NCBI RefSeq assembly: GCF_900499075.1
Contig: NZ_UIHC01000001.1
Coordinates: forward strand, 124,001-188,000
Length of the DNA: 64,000 bases
Origin: Roseinatronobacter ekhonensis
Lineage (GTDB): Bacteria; Pseudomonadota; Alphaproteobacteria; Rhodobacterales; Rhodobacteraceae
Direction of reading: 5' to 3'
How positions within the stretch are numbered: position 1 is the first letter of the stretch; every line of letters starts with the position of its first letter. Positions 52,171-61,515 of this stretch are shown here, one piece after another. The notes under the pieces were generated by a model. It was given only the letters and a program-made list of their open reading frames with translations, was not told the origin of the DNA and ran no database searches. The translations under genes were made by a program, and so were the position numbers.

Positions 52171-53415
52171 ATGACATTTGGCCAGATCGCAGGCTTTGCG
52201 CTGATATTGCTGATGGTGGGTGTGGTGCTGTGGCGCGCCGTGTCGCGCGCTGGGCGGCAGGCAGAGGCTGCCAACGGGCAAGAACGCGCCATGCGCGTCT
52301 ACCGCGACCAACTTGCCGAGATTGACCGCGATCTGGCGCGCGGGATCATCCCTTCGGATGAAGCAGAGCGCACCAAGCTGGAAGTGCAACGCCGCATTCT
52401 GGAACTGGACCGCGATGCGCGGGGCGACCGGCAGGCCGCCGGGTCCGGCCCGCGTCTGGCTGCTCTGGGCGTATTGGCGGTCATGCTGGCCGGTGCCGTG
52501 GGTGTGTATTGGTCCGTGGGCGTGCCGACCTATCCCGACATGCCACTGCTGGACCGCCACGCGCAGGCGCAACAGGCCCGCGCGGACCGCCCCGGACAGG
52601 CAGAGCTAGAGGCGCAATATGCCGAAGCCTTCCCCGGTCCGTTCGAGTTTCAGGGGCGCGACCAGTTGGAGCCGATGGTCCAACAGTTGCGCGAGGCGCT
52701 TGTCACCCGGCCAGAGGATGCCACCGGCTTTCGTTTGCTGGCGCAGAACGAGGCGCGGCTTGGCAATTACCGCCCCGCGATCGAAGCGCAGTTGCGGGTG
52801 ATCGAACTGGCAGAGGACCGTGTGCCGGTCGACGATCTGGCCTACCTGCTGGACCTTATGGCGTTGGCCACGGGCGGGATCGTGTCGCCCGAACAGGAGG
52901 CGGTCATCGAACGCATTCTGCGCAGTGACCCCGAAAACCCGATTGCGTTGTATTACTCGGGGCGGCTCTATGCCCAGACGGGGCGGCCCGATCTGACCTT
53001 CCGTTTGTGGCGGCGCCTGCACGACGTCAGCGCGCCCGATGCGCCATGGCTGGAAGAGGTGCGCGCCGCGCTGCCGGAACTGGCCCAGATTTCCGGTGCG
53101 CCGCGCTACCAGTTGCCTCCGCCGCCCAGCCCGCGCGGGCCGTCCGCCGCAGACATCGAGGCCGCGCAGGACATGACGCCCGAGCAGCGCCAAGAGATGA
53201 TTGCGGGCATGGTCGATGGCATGCTGGCCCGCTTGGCGAACGAAGGCGGTCCGCCGCAAGACTGGGCGCAACTGCTTCGGGCCTTGGGCGTGCTGGAGCG
53301 GCGCGATCAGGCCTCTGCGATCTTGCAAGAAGCACGCACCGTATTCGCTGCCGATGAGAACGCCTTGGCGTTGATCAACGAGGCCGCGCGCGCCGCCGGA
53401 TTGACGGGCGAGTGA
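52171..53415 (+). CDS. ccmI: Cytochrome c maturation protein CcmI
   Basis: A 414-residue protein that holds apocytochrome c and brings it to the CcmF-CcmH heme lyase. It has two membrane segments: about residues 5-22 and about 94-115 (LGVLAVMLAGAVGVYWSVG). A cytoplasmic loop with leucine-zipper-like spacing lies between them. The large periplasmic part consists of TPR-like helices (about 160-310). Its start ATG 52171 lies about 20 bases after a GAAGGAGA site. It overlaps ruvX by four bases (GTGA). It is separated from ccmF-ccmH by 40 kb, as is common in Rhodobacterales. Confidence 0.92.
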   Translation: MTFGQIAGFALILLMVGVVLWRAVSRAGRQAEAANGQERAMRVYRDQLAEIDRDLARGIIPSDEAERTKLEVQRRILELDRDARGDRQAAGSGPRLAALGVLAVMLAGAVGVYWSVGVPTYPDMPLLDRHAQAQQARADRPGQAELEAQYAEAFPGPFEFQGRDQLEPMVQQLREALVTRPEDATGFRLLAQNEARLGNYRPAIEAQLRVIELAEDRVPVDDLAYLLDLMALATGGIVSPEQEAVIERILRSDPENPIALYYSGRLYAQTGRPDLTFRLWRRLHDVSAPDAPWLEEVRAALPELAQISGAPRYQLPPPPSPRGPSAADIEAAQDMTPEQRQEMIAGMVDGMLARLANEGGPPQDWAQLLRALGVLERRDQASAILQEARTVFAADENALALINEAARAAGLTGE

Positions 53416-53891
53416 GCACGCTGCACGACGACATCGGCAATTTTGCCGCCGCGCTGCCGCCCATGCGGGCCGTGGCGGGGTTGGACCTTGGTGACAAGAC
53501 CATCGGGGTGGCGGTGTCGGACCGGATGCTGTCCATCGCCTCGCCTTTGCAAACCATCCGGCGCAAGAAATTTGGGCTGGATGCGGCGGCGTTGCTGGCC
53601 ATCCTCGACGCGCGAGAGATTGGTGGGATTATCCTTGGCCTGCCACGCAACATGGACGGCACCGAGGGGCCACGCTGCCAGTCGACCCGCGCTTTCGCGC
53701 GCAACCTGTCGCGGCTGACCGACCGACCTATCGGGTTCTGGGATGAGCGGCTGTCCACTGTTGCCGCCGAGCGCGCGCTGCTGGAGGCAGATACATCGCG
53801 GCGCCGACGCGCTGAAGTGATCGACCATGTTGCCGCCGGTGTCATTCTGCAAGGTGCGCTGGACCGGCTGGCCGTTTTGCGGCGCGGCTGA
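53412..53891 (+). CDS. ruvX: Holliday junction resolvase-like protein RuvX (YqgF)
   Basis: A 159-residue RNase H-fold nuclease of the YqgF family, linked to 16S rRNA 5' maturation and to Holliday junction cleavage. The N-terminal GLDLGDKTIGVAVSD carries the first catalytic Asp; the later WDERLSTVAAERAL and DHVAAGVILQGALD hold the others. It starts with GTG, sharing four bases with the end of ccmI. The DUF1289 gene follows after about 65 bases. Confidence 0.92.
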   Translation: MSTLHDDIGNFAAALPPMRAVAGLDLGDKTIGVAVSDRMLSIASPLQTIRRKKFGLDAAALLAILDAREIGGIILGLPRNMDGTEGPRCQSTRAFARNLSRLTDRPIGFWDERLSTVAAERALLEADTSRRRRAEVIDHVAAGVILQGALDRLAVLRRG

Positions 53892-53957
53892 TCCGGGGGC
53901 TTTCCTTTCGCACGAGGCGGTCTTATTTCGACAGAACCAATGTAGCAGGGCGGCCCC

Positions 53958-54182
53958 ATGACAGACGAGATTTGGAAACGCGACGAGGTCGAAAGCCCCT
54001 GCGTCAAGATCTGCATCATTCAGCCCGAATCGCGGCTGTGCACCGGCTGTCTGCGCAGCCTTGACGAAATCGCGGGCTGGTCGCGGATGGGGGCCGCCGA
54101 GCGACGCGCGATCATGGATGCTTTGCCTGCGCGCGCCCCCGCGTTGGCAAAACGGCGCGGCGGTCGCGCAAGGCTACGCTGA
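53958..54182 (+). CDS. DUF1289 small Cys-rich protein
   Basis: A 74-residue protein of DUF1289. Conserved cysteines lie in SPCVKICI and LCTGCLR (four in all), probably binding a metal. WSRMGAAERRAIMDALPAR is the usual family end. The role is unknown. It is the last gene of ccmI-ruvX-DUF1289 before the bidirectional terminator. Confidence 0.9.
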   Translation: MTDEIWKRDEVESPCVKICIIQPESRLCTGCLRSLDEIAGWSRMGAAERRAIMDALPARAPALAKRRGGRARLR

Positions 54183-54192
54183 CCGGAATGCA

Positions 54193-54222
54193 AAAGGCGC
54201 GAGGAGCCCCCCGCGCCTTTCG
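54193..54222. terminator. Bidirectional terminator between DUF1289 and ask
   Basis: A 9-bp stem (54194-54202 with 54213-54221) encloses a ten-base loop, with A residues on its left side and T residues on its right. It separates two convergent operons. Confidence 0.85.
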
Positions 54223-54242
54223 TCACATCAAACAATACATGC

Positions 54243-55694
54243 TCAGGCGACCCGCAGTTGGGCCCCGGTCGACGCTTTGTTGGGCGCCCGGCGTTTACTC
54301 GTTGCGTTGCTGACAAGCGTGTCGTGCAGCGCCTTTATGGCGCGGTCCATATCGTCTCGCGGCAGCAGAAATTGCACCTCTATGCGGCGCAAACCCTGTT
54401 GCGCGGCCAAGGGGCGCACGCCCGCTGCGTCCAACGCCTGCAAGCCTTGGCTAAGCACGGAAACTTCTGACAGGTCAGACCCGATCACAGCAACCATGGC
54501 CAAGGCACGGGTGCTGATTTCGGCGTTGGGGTAGGTTTTCTGAACCTCTTGCTCGGCGCGGCGCAGTGCTTTCAGCGACCCGTCAATGTAATGCGTGATC
54601 GTGTTGGCATTGGACTGTTTCGACACAATCCAAAGGTTGTGCCGCGTCAGCGCCGACAGGATCGTCGCGTCATAGCCCTTGACACCAACCATGTCCGGTT
54701 CGTGCACTTCGAAAGCCTGCACGGGCAGACCTGTGATCATCTCGACGCGGTTCGCTTCGCCGCCCTCGGGCCCGATCAGCGTGCCGGGGTCGTCCGGTTC
54801 AAAGGCGTGTTTCACCCGCAAGGGAACGTCAGCCCGGCGCAGCACGCGCGCGGCGTTGGGGTGGATCGCTTCCATGCCAAGGTTCGACAATTGGTCCGCC
54901 ACATCATAGCTGGTGCGACCGATCTTGCGGACGGCGTCCACGCCCACGATTTTCGGGTCGGCCGAAGACAGGTGGAATTCCTTGTGGATGATCGCCTCTG
55001 CCGCCGACGTTTGCGCTGCCAGATGGGCGAAGACCACTTCCGAATAGCCACGGTCGTATTCGCGCATCAGCCCTTCGGAGCATTGCGCGTAGCCCGTCAC
55101 GATGGGCAGTTCCGCCGTCAGGTCAATCCCCGCCATCGCTTGCGTCAGCCGCGCGTTCAGCGTGGGGTTTTCTTCGTCGCGCCAGCCGGACAGGTCAACG
55201 AAACGGGCATTCACACCGTTGCGCTGCAACAGAAGCGTGGTGACAAAGGCGGAATGCGCCTCTCCCATGCCGGACAGAAGTTCGCGCAGCGTCATCATCT
55301 GCTGGTCAATGCGGAAATGACCGTAGCTGCCAAGTCGCTGCAAATCCAGCATGCAGGCGCGCGCGCCTTCCATGCGGTCGCGCACGAAAGCGTCGGCGCG
55401 CTCGCGGTCGCCATCATGGGTCAGAATTTCGGCATGCGTGGCGCACATCGATTCTGCCGTGTCGCGCAGCGCATCCACCCAGCCCGCGCCACTGTCGTCA
55501 TTGGCAAAACGCGCATATATACCGGGCGATCCGGTTTTCTTGTGTTCCAGCAGCTTGTTGGTAATCCCGCCAAAGGCAGAGACGACGAACACGCGGTTAT
55601 AAATCGCCTTGGGGTCGTGCAAGAACAGCGCATCAACCAGTTCGGACGCGCGGCTCATGCAGGTGCCGCCGATTTTCTCGACTGTATGGGTCAT
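54243..55694 (-). CDS. ask: Aspartokinase of the ectoine cluster (Ask_Ect)
   Basis: A 483-residue aspartate kinase that feeds aspartate into ectoine synthesis. The N-terminus VEKIGGTCMSR is the distinctive Ask_Ect variant of the kinase motif (VxKFGGTS in other classes), and FVVSAFGGITNKLLEHK follows. The C-terminal third contains ACT domains. Such dedicated kinases are thought to escape normal feedback control by lysine and threonine. It is the last gene of ectABC-ask, 44 bases after ectC. Confidence 0.94.
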   Translation of the reverse strand: MTHTVEKIGGTCMSRASELVDALFLHDPKAIYNRVFVVSAFGGITNKLLEHKKTGSPGIYARFANDDSGAGWVDALRDTAESMCATHAEILTHDGDRERADAFVRDRMEGARACMLDLQRLGSYGHFRIDQQMMTLRELLSGMGEAHSAFVTTLLLQRNGVNARFVDLSGWRDEENPTLNARLTQAMAGIDLTAELPIVTGYAQCSEGLMREYDRGYSEVVFAHLAAQTSAAEAIIHKEFHLSSADPKIVGVDAVRKIGRTSYDVADQLSNLGMEAIHPNAARVLRRADVPLRVKHAFEPDDPGTLIGPEGGEANRVEMITGLPVQAFEVHEPDMVGVKGYDATILSALTRHNLWIVSKQSNANTITHYIDGSLKALRRAEQEVQKTYPNAEISTRALAMVAVIGSDLSEVSVLSQGLQALDAAGVRPLAAQQGLRRIEVQFLLPRDDMDRAIKALHDTLVSNATSKRRAPNKASTGAQLRVA

Positions 55695-55738
55695 GGATGT
55701 GTTGGCGGGCAGCTTTTCACCCCCGCCGCCTGTTGTTT

Positions 55739-56125
55739 TCAGGAATCTTCCAGTGCGTAGGAACCGTCTTCGCGGTGTACTTCGGTGCCGGTGATCGGCG
55801 GGTTGAAGCAGCAGGCAAAGACCATTTCGGTCCGGCAGCGCAGCGTGTGCTTGTCGTGCTGGTCTAGGGCGTACATCACGCCGGGGCGCAATTCGTGCAC
55901 CTCGCCGGTGGCCATATCCTCGATACTACCCTCGCCAGAGACACAGTAGACGCTCTCGAAGTGGTTCTTGTAGTGGAACGTGTGCTCGGACCCGGCCTCT
56001 ATGGTGGTGATATGGAAGGAAAACCCCATCCCGTCACCCGCCAGAAGCAGACGGACCGATTCCCACCGCTCGGCGCTGACGCGGCGGTCGGTGGTTTTTT
56101 CTTTGTGAAAGTCGCGAATGATCAT
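55739..56125 (-). CDS. ectC: Ectoine synthase
   Basis: A 128-residue cupin enzyme that cyclises N-gamma-acetyl-diaminobutyrate to ectoine. The metal and substrate region [21 protein letters not shown] (split here from residue 50) and the later [11 protein letters not shown] are characteristic. It is five bases after ectB and part of the operon. The length is normal. No ectD (ectoine hydroxylase) gene is found in this cluster. Confidence 0.96.
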   Translation of the reverse strand: MIIRDFHKEKTTDRRVSAERWESVRLLLAGDGMGFSFHITTIEAGSEHTFHYKNHFESVYCVSGEGSIEDMATGEVHELRPGVMYALDQHDKHTLRCRTEMVFACCFNPPITGTEVHREDGSYALEDS

Positions 56126-56130
56126 GCGTA

Positions 56131-57411
56131 TTACTCCGCTGCGATTTTGGTTGCCGGACGGTGAACCTGCACCGCAGCTTCCAACACGTCCAGACCTTTG
56201 GCGAATTGCGCCTGCGGGATTGTCAGCGGCGCCAGCACCTTGACCACTTCGTCATGCGCGCCCGAAGTCTCGATGATGAGCCCGTGCTGGAAGCAGGTCG
56301 CGCAGACCGCTGCCGCCATCTCGCCACAGCCGACATCGATGCCCTGCATCATGCCGCGCCCTTTCAGGCTGGCGCCGGGAATATGGCTGGCAATCTTGCT
56401 CAGACGCTCGGTCAGGAATGCGGATTTTGCTTCGGTCTGTTTCTGGAACTGGTCATCGGCCCAGAACTTCTCCAGCGCCACGCGGGCGGTAACAAACGCA
56501 TGGTTGTTGCCACGGAACGTGCCGTTGTGCTCAGCCGGTTTCCAGACATCAAGATCCGGGCGGATCAGCAGACCGGCAAAGGGCAGGCCCATGCCCGACA
56601 GCGATTTCGCCAGCGGGATCAGGTCGGGCTGCACACCCATCCCTTCGAAGCTGAAGAACGGACCGGTGCGGCCGATGCCGGATTGGATGTCATCCATGAT
56701 GACCAGCGCGCCGTGTTCGCGGGCCAACTCTTGCAGGCCTTTCAGAAATTCGGCACTGGCCGCGTTCAGGCCACCTTCGCCCTGCACGGGTTCGATCAGA
56801 AACGCCGCAGGCGCGTCGATCCCGCTGGACGGGTTGGCCAGCATTTCGCGGATCAGCGACAGGCTGTCGACACCTTCCATCGCACCCTCGAACGGCATAC
56901 GTACCACGCCCGAAAGCGCCATGCCTGCCCCGCCGCGCTTGCCAGCATTGCCGGTCGCGGCCAGCGCGCCCATGGTCATGCCGTGGAAGCCGTTGGTAAA
57001 GGCCACGATGGTTTCGCGCCCGGTTGTCTTGCGGGCCAGCTTCATCGCGGCTTCGACCGCGTTGGTGCCTGTCGGGCCGGTGAACATGAATTTGTAATCC
57101 ATGCCGCGCGGCTCCAGCACAATACGCTCGAACGCGTTCAGGAAGTCTTCCTTCGCGGTCGTGTGCATGTCCAGACCGTGGGCGACGCCATCGGCCATGA
57201 TATGCTCCATTAGCGCGGCTTTCATATCTCCGTCGTTATGGCCGTAGTTTAACGACGAACAGCCCGCCAGAAAATCCGTGTATTCGCGTCCGGCAGAATC
57301 GGTCAGCGTAGCGTTCTGCGCCTTGGTGAAGCTGACGGGAAACGCACGGCAATAGCTGCGTGCTTCGGATTCGCGGCGCTCATAAATATCGGTCATGGAA
57401 CCATCGGTCAT
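56131..57411 (-). CDS. ectB: Diaminobutyrate-2-oxoglutarate transaminase
   Basis: A 426-residue class III PLP aminotransferase that makes L-2,4-diaminobutyrate from aspartate semialdehyde and glutamate, the first step of ectoine synthesis. The PLP region is [18 protein letters not shown] ([17 protein letters not shown]), and the catalytic Lys lies in [14 protein letters not shown] near residue 268. The N-terminal [15 protein letters not shown] is typical of EctB. A 58-base gap separates it from ectA. Confidence 0.96.
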   Translation of the reverse strand: MTDGSMTDIYERRESEARSYCRAFPVSFTKAQNATLTDSAGREYTDFLAGCSSLNYGHNDGDMKAALMEHIMADGVAHGLDMHTTAKEDFLNAFERIVLEPRGMDYKFMFTGPTGTNAVEAAMKLARKTTGRETIVAFTNGFHGMTMGALAATGNAGKRGGAGMALSGVVRMPFEGAMEGVDSLSLIREMLANPSSGIDAPAAFLIEPVQGEGGLNAASAEFLKGLQELAREHGALVIMDDIQSGIGRTGPFFSFEGMGVQPDLIPLAKSLSGMGLPFAGLLIRPDLDVWKPAEHNGTFRGNNHAFVTARVALEKFWADDQFQKQTEAKSAFLTERLSKIASHIPGASLKGRGMMQGIDVGCGEMAAAVCATCFQHGLIIETSGAHDEVVKVLAPLTIPQAQFAKGLDVLEAAVQVHRPATKIAAE

Positions 57412-57469
57412 GGGATGTCCTTTCAGGAATGTCGGGTTTGGGGGCAGGGGCGGGGGCGCGATGCGCCCC

Positions 57470-58012
57470 TCAGGCCACCAGCCGCAGCCGCTTGCGCGGC
57501 AGGTCGATCGTCACAAGGTGTTCGGTTGCGTGCTGCCCGTCCAGATGGGCCTCATGCTCGTAATGTGGCGCGTCTGACAGCGGCGCACCCATGTCGCGGG
57601 CAAAGCTGCGGAACAGCCCCCAGCTTGCTTCGTTGCTGCGCGTAATGGTGGTTTCCAACTTGGAGACCTGCGCACAAGCCGCGCGTTGCAGCAACGCACG
57701 CAGCATACGCTTGCCAAGGCCCAGCCCACGCGCATCGGCATGCACAGCCACCTGCCACACAAAGATTGTGTCGGGGGCATCGGGCGGAATGTGGCCAGAG
57801 ATCCAGCCCAGCACCTGATCGCCGCGTTCGGCAAGGATGCAGGTCTCTGCGAAATGGTCGCACTGGACAAGGTTCATATACATGGAGTTCTGGTCCAGTG
57901 GCGCACACTCCGCCACCAGCTTCCAGACGGAAGCGCCGTCGGTCTTGGTCGGCTTGCGCAGATGCAGAAGGTCCTGCTCGTCGGCCTGATCGAATGTTAC
58001 GTCCTTCGCCAT
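57470..58012 (-). CDS. ectA: Diaminobutyrate acetyltransferase
   Basis: A 180-residue GNAT acetyltransferase that adds an acetyl group to diaminobutyrate in ectoine synthesis. The CoA-binding motif VHADARGLGLGKRML is at about residues 95-109, and LRKPTKTDGASVWKLV near the N-terminus and LETTITRSNEASWGLF later are standard EctA. ATG 58012 is chosen because it gives the normal length and follows a strong promoter with a 27-base leader; the longer frame runs over that promoter. Confidence 0.96.
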   Translation of the reverse strand: MAKDVTFDQADEQDLLHLRKPTKTDGASVWKLVAECAPLDQNSMYMNLVQCDHFAETCILAERGDQVLGWISGHIPPDAPDTIFVWQVAVHADARGLGLGKRMLRALLQRAACAQVSKLETTITRSNEASWGLFRSFARDMGAPLSDAPHYEHEAHLDGQHATEHLVTIDLPRKRLRLVA

Positions 58013-58045
58013 GGGTATGATGGCCTCTGTTGTTTCGTTGTGCGT

Positions 58046-58074
58046 AATATATGGGGTGTGGCCAGCTTTATCAA
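58046..58074 (-). promoter_or_regulatory. Sigma-70 promoter of the ectoine operon
   Basis: On the minus strand TTGATA (58074-58069) and TATATT (58051-58046) are separated by exactly 17 bases, a near-consensus promoter. The predicted start of transcription is near 58039, giving a short leader before ectA. Confidence 0.75.
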
Positions 58075-58160
58075 CCCGAAGTAATTTTATTCCCCAAAGC
58101 CCTTCAATGCTCAGAAAATAAAAGGAAAATTGGGGCTGAATCGGAAGATAATTTAGCGAA

Positions 58161-58178
58161 GCAAAGTTTTTTCTTTGC
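58161..58178. promoter_or_regulatory. Inverted repeat, possible EctR operator
   Basis: GCAAAG and CTTTGC form a perfect six-base inverted repeat around TTTTTT. It lies in the AT-rich region between ectA and the MarR gene, about 90 bases upstream of the ectA -35 box and 95 bases before the ectR start. It is a candidate only. Confidence 0.4.
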
Positions 58179-58262
58179 AGGAAAGAATTGTTAATAAAAC
58201 TATATAGCACGGGCAGGCTTGCCTTTTGCGTGGGCTAAGGGCAAGATCGTCAAGCTTTTTTC

Positions 58263-58267
58263 GGAGG
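58263..58267 (+). promoter_or_regulatory. Ribosome site that fixes the ectR start at GTG
   Basis: GGAGG is five bases before GTG 58273. It makes this GTG much more likely than the upstream ATG-type start at 58219, which has no such site. Confidence 0.75.
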
Positions 58268-58272
58268 CTTTG

Positions 58273-58758
58273 GTGCTAGAACGTTCATCCGACACACTGA
58301 TCGCGCTGCGGCGAATCCTGCACACATTGGAAGGCAATGAACGCGCCATGGCGCGGGCGTCGAATCTGACACAAGCGCAGCTTCTCGTGCTGCACAGCCT
58401 GCGCCGAAACGGTCAGGAAATGCCGCGCGACATTGCGCGTGCGCTGGGCGTGGGGCAGGCGACGATTTCGGTGCAGATTGACCGGCTGGAAGCGCGCGGC
58501 CTTGTCCGGCGCGAGCGCCGTCAGGCCGACAGGCGCGCGGTCTGGGTTATTCTGACCGATGCCGGGCGCGCCCTGATAGAGCAGACGCCGGACCCGCTGC
58601 ACGACCGTTTTACCAAGCGGTTCGAGCAGTTGGCACCGTGGGAACAGGCCATGCTGTTATCCGCAACAGAACGCCTGTCCGCGTTGTTTGACGCCGAAAA
58701 CGCCACGCCCTTCCCTCCGGCAGAAGCTGCGCCCGAAAGCCCCGTGCGCGTGTCGTGA
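58273..58758 (+). CDS. ectR: MarR family transcriptional regulator EctR
   Basis: A 161-residue MarR-type winged-helix regulator. The recognition helix region GVGQATISVQIDRLEARGLVRRER is at about residues 60-83, and the wing QADRRAVWVILTDAGRAL follows. It is divergent from ectABC-ask, the same arrangement as EctR1 in Methylomicrobium, which represses the ectoine operon. The control region is shared, so it probably regulates ectA and itself. The Pro- and Ala-rich C-terminus is unlike the usual MarR end. Confidence 0.87.
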   Translation: MLERSSDTLIALRRILHTLEGNERAMARASNLTQAQLLVLHSLRRNGQEMPRDIARALGVGQATISVQIDRLEARGLVRRERRQADRRAVWVILTDAGRALIEQTPDPLHDRFTKRFEQLAPWEQAMLLSATERLSALFDAENATPFPPAEAAPESPVRVS

Positions 58759-58789
58759 TTCGACCGATCTGATGGCGCGGGATGCGCCG

Positions 58790-59917
58790 TCAGTTCAGGT
58801 ATTTCATCGGATCGACGCTTTCCTGACCATTTCGCACTTCGAAATGCAGGAAGCTGGGATCGCCCGCGGCAACCTTGGCAATGCTCTGACCGCGCGACAC
58901 GCGCGCCCCTTTCTCGACCGCAAGCGTGTCGATATTGGCATAGACCGTCAGCAGGTTGTTGGCATGGCTCAGGACAAGGATGTTCACGCCCGTGGTGGTC
59001 TTGGTCACAGCCGCCACACTGCCTGCCTGAGCCGCGCGGACAGACGTGCCTGCGCTTGCGGCAATGCCAATGCCATCGTTGCGTCCCGGCGCATAGGCGC
59101 GGATGATCCGGCCATCCACCGGCATGGCAAAACTGGTGGCCGCGGGCGTTTCGGTGCGTTCCTGCGCCAGGTCCGGCGATGGCGGGCGCGCCTCTTCGGC
59201 TGCTTGCGCGGCCATGTCTGCGGGCGGCGCGGGTTCAGGCATCGGGGTAGATGCGGAGGGCGGCGGCGGCGTTGGCGTTCCGCTTCCGGGCTGGGTGACG
59301 GGCTCTGGTGCCGCGCGGTCCAGTTGCGCGGCAACCGGAATCATCAGCACTTGCCCCTCGCGCACTTCCATTTCGGGATTCAGGCCGTTCCAGTCGGCCA
59401 GCGCGCGGGGGCTGACGTTGTACAATCGGGCGATCTGGAAGGCGGTCTCGCCGCGTTCCACGCGGTGGCGTGTCGGCTGCGGGCCGTCAGAGCCTGCTGC
59501 GGGCGCGGGCGTCGATACCCCGCCTTCGGCTCGGTTGATCGCGTTTTCGGCCAGCGTGGTAACGGCAATGTCGCCGCCGGTGGCGACCTTGCTGGGCAGG
59601 GCCAGAACTTCGCCCGCGCGCAGCGCGGTGTCGGGTGTCAGCGCATTGTAGCGTGCCAGTTCCACCGGGTTTTGCCCCAGCCGCTGCGCCACGGTCTGCA
59701 CGGTATCGCCGCCGCGCGCGACGACCACTTGGTAATCGGGATAGGAGATCACGCCGCGCGCATCGGCGCGCGGGCGGTCCGCACTGGCCTGACGCGCGGC
59801 ATCGGCGGTCGAAAAGCCGTTCGACGCATTGCGCATGTCGAAATCGAAATCGCCGCAGGCGGTCAACCCCAGCAAGACAGCCCCTGATAGTGCCAAGACC
59901 GGACGTGTGTTTGCCAT
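58790..59917 (-). CDS. nlpD: NlpD-like lipoprotein with LysM and degenerate LytM domains
   Basis: A 375-residue outer-membrane lipoprotein. The lipobox LTAC sets the lipidated Cys at residue 21. Two LysM domains follow (about residues 62-110 and 150-195), then a Pro-rich linker, then a LytM (M23) domain from about 265. Key metal residues are missing: GRNDGIGIAA stands where active enzymes have HxGxD, although LHFEVR is kept. This matches NlpD, an activator of cell-separation amidases rather than a peptidase. It is at the end of surE-pcm-nlpD on the minus strand. Confidence 0.88.
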   Translation of the reverse strand: MANTRPVLALSGAVLLGLTACGDFDFDMRNASNGFSTADAARQASADRPRADARGVISYPDYQVVVARGGDTVQTVAQRLGQNPVELARYNALTPDTALRAGEVLALPSKVATGGDIAVTTLAENAINRAEGGVSTPAPAAGSDGPQPTRHRVERGETAFQIARLYNVSPRALADWNGLNPEMEVREGQVLMIPVAAQLDRAAPEPVTQPGSGTPTPPPPSASTPMPEPAPPADMAAQAAEEARPPSPDLAQERTETPAATSFAMPVDGRIIRAYAPGRNDGIGIAASAGTSVRAAQAGSVAAVTKTTTGVNILVLSHANNLLTVYANIDTLAVEKGARVSRGQSIAKVAAGDPSFLHFEVRNGQESVDPMKYLN

Positions 59918-59976
59918 GTCCCCGTTTACCTTCTGCTCTGGCGCGGCGGCCGTTTCCGGCTCTGCACGTATGGGCC

Positions 59977-60621
59977 CTAGCCCAGCCCCTCTACAAGGGG
60001 CACAAAACGCACTGCGCGCAATTCCTCATACTCGAACCCGTTTTCCAGCCGATGCACCCGGATCAGGTTTTGCACCGTATCCGACTGACCGACAGGAACA
60101 ATCATGATACCGCCTATCTTGAGTTGCGCCAAGAGAGGGCCCGGAGGGTCCTCTGCGGCTGCGGTCACGATAATGCGATCAAACGGGGCCTGATCCGGCA
60201 ACCCGTGCGACCCGTCCGCCACGATGGACGTGATATTCACCAAGCCCAACGCATCGAACACCGCCTGGGCCTGCCGTGACAGCGCGCGGTGGCGTTCGAC
60301 CGTATAAACCCTGCGCGCAAGCTGGCTTAGGATCGCGGCCTGATAGCCAGAGCCGGTGCCCACCTCCAGCACCTTGTCGCGAGGGCCGACACCCAGCGCT
60401 TCGGTCATCAGCGCCACGACGGATGGCTGGCTGATCGTCTGCCCGCAAGCGATGGGCAGCGGGGTATCCTCAAAGGCACGATCGCGGAAAATACCGGTCA
60501 GAAAGGCAGACCGGTCGATCTTTTCCATCGCCGACAGAATGCGCGCCTCTGTCACCCCGCGCGAGCGCAGGGTGTAGATGAAACGCATGCGCGCTTCCAT
60601 CTGGTCAGGCGCGTCACTCAT
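59977..60621 (-). CDS. pcm: Protein-L-isoaspartate O-methyltransferase
   Basis: A 214-residue SAM-dependent enzyme that repairs isoaspartate in aged proteins. The SAM motif [18 protein letters not shown] is at about residues 80-97, and [19 protein letters not shown] precedes it, the PCMT hallmark. [23 protein letters not shown] is the post-motif. The start overlaps the end of surE by four bases. Order surE-pcm-nlpD is the classic stationary-phase arrangement. Confidence 0.95.
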   Translation of the reverse strand: MSDAPDQMEARMRFIYTLRSRGVTEARILSAMEKIDRSAFLTGIFRDRAFEDTPLPIACGQTISQPSVVALMTEALGVGPRDKVLEVGTGSGYQAAILSQLARRVYTVERHRALSRQAQAVFDALGLVNITSIVADGSHGLPDQAPFDRIIVTAAAEDPPGPLLAQLKIGGIMIVPVGQSDTVQNLIRVHRLENGFEYEELRAVRFVPLVEGLG

Positions 60622-61403
60622 TCCAGCGCCTTTCGCACATCCTCTAGCGCGTCATCGGCTGTCAGGTCGGCGCGCATGGGGGTGATAGAGATATAGCCGT
60701 CCAGATTTGCCGCTGCATCGGTGCCCGGCGCGGTCGGCATGTGCTGCGGTCCGCCCTTGATCCACAAGAACCGGCGGCCCGAAGGCGACATCTGCGGCTC
60801 TACCCCAAAGAAGGTGTCTTTGCGGTAGCCTTGCCGTACCACCTTGGTGCCCTTGACCGCATCGCGCGCGATGGGCGGAAAATTGACGTTGTAAAACAGG
60901 CGGTAATCGTCTTGGTCCCACGGCGCGCGGTCCAAGAGCGCGCGCACCACCGCCTCGCCATGGCCTGCGGCCGCGTCGAAGGGCGACGGCAGGTCTTCGG
61001 TTTCCGGGCCCATGAATTGCGACAGTGCGATTGCGGGCAATCCCTGCAACGCGGCTTCCATCGCGCCGCCGATCGTACCGGAATAGAGCACGTTTTCCGC
61101 AGCATTGTTGCCGCGGTTCACGCCCGACAACACCAGATCGGGGCGCGCGCCTTGCAGCACGTCATAAAACCCGGCCAGTACGCAATCTGCGGGGCTGCCC
61201 TCGGCGGCATAGCGGCGGTGGCCCAGCTTGCTGAGCAACATCGGGTGAGTGTAACTGATGCAATGGCCGACGCCAGATTGCTCGAATGCGGGCGCCACGA
61301 CCCAGACCTCTCCTTCTGGTCCGGCAATTCGGTTTGCAATCTCTTCCAGCACTTTCAGGCCGGGCGCGTTGATCCCGTCATCATTCGTTACCAGAATTCG
61401 CAT
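60618..61403 (-). CDS. surE: 5'-nucleotidase SurE
   Basis: A 261-residue metal-dependent nucleotide phosphatase. The N-terminal [15 protein letters not shown] holds the paired Asp residues of the metal site, and [25 protein letters not shown] completes it. The length is normal. It is the first gene of surE-pcm-nlpD and is divergent from the RNase P RNA gene. Confidence 0.96.
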   Translation of the reverse strand: MRILVTNDDGINAPGLKVLEEIANRIAGPEGEVWVVAPAFEQSGVGHCISYTHPMLLSKLGHRRYAAEGSPADCVLAGFYDVLQGARPDLVLSGVNRGNNAAENVLYSGTIGGAMEAALQGLPAIALSQFMGPETEDLPSPFDAAAGHGEAVVRALLDRAPWDQDDYRLFYNVNFPPIARDAVKGTKVVRQGYRKDTFFGVEPQMSPSGRRFLWIKGGPQHMPTAPGTDAAANLDGYISITPMRADLTADDALEDVRKALE

Positions 61404-61515
61404 GTCTGCCCCTTGATTGCCCTGCGTCTTGCTTAGTGCAGGGCGCGTATGCCGACAAGGGGGGGCGCGTGGTCAACGCCATTGACCCGCGCGCGTGCGC
61501 AGCATATGCGCAAGC

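Noticed and set aside
54549-55760. 403-codon plus-strand frame opposite the aspartokinase gene
   Set aside because: Shadow frame rich in His, Arg and Gln; the minus-strand gene is an unambiguous Ask_Ect.
56161-57213. 350-codon plus-strand frame opposite ectB
   Set aside because: Shadow frame; ectB is complete on the minus strand with all active-site motifs.
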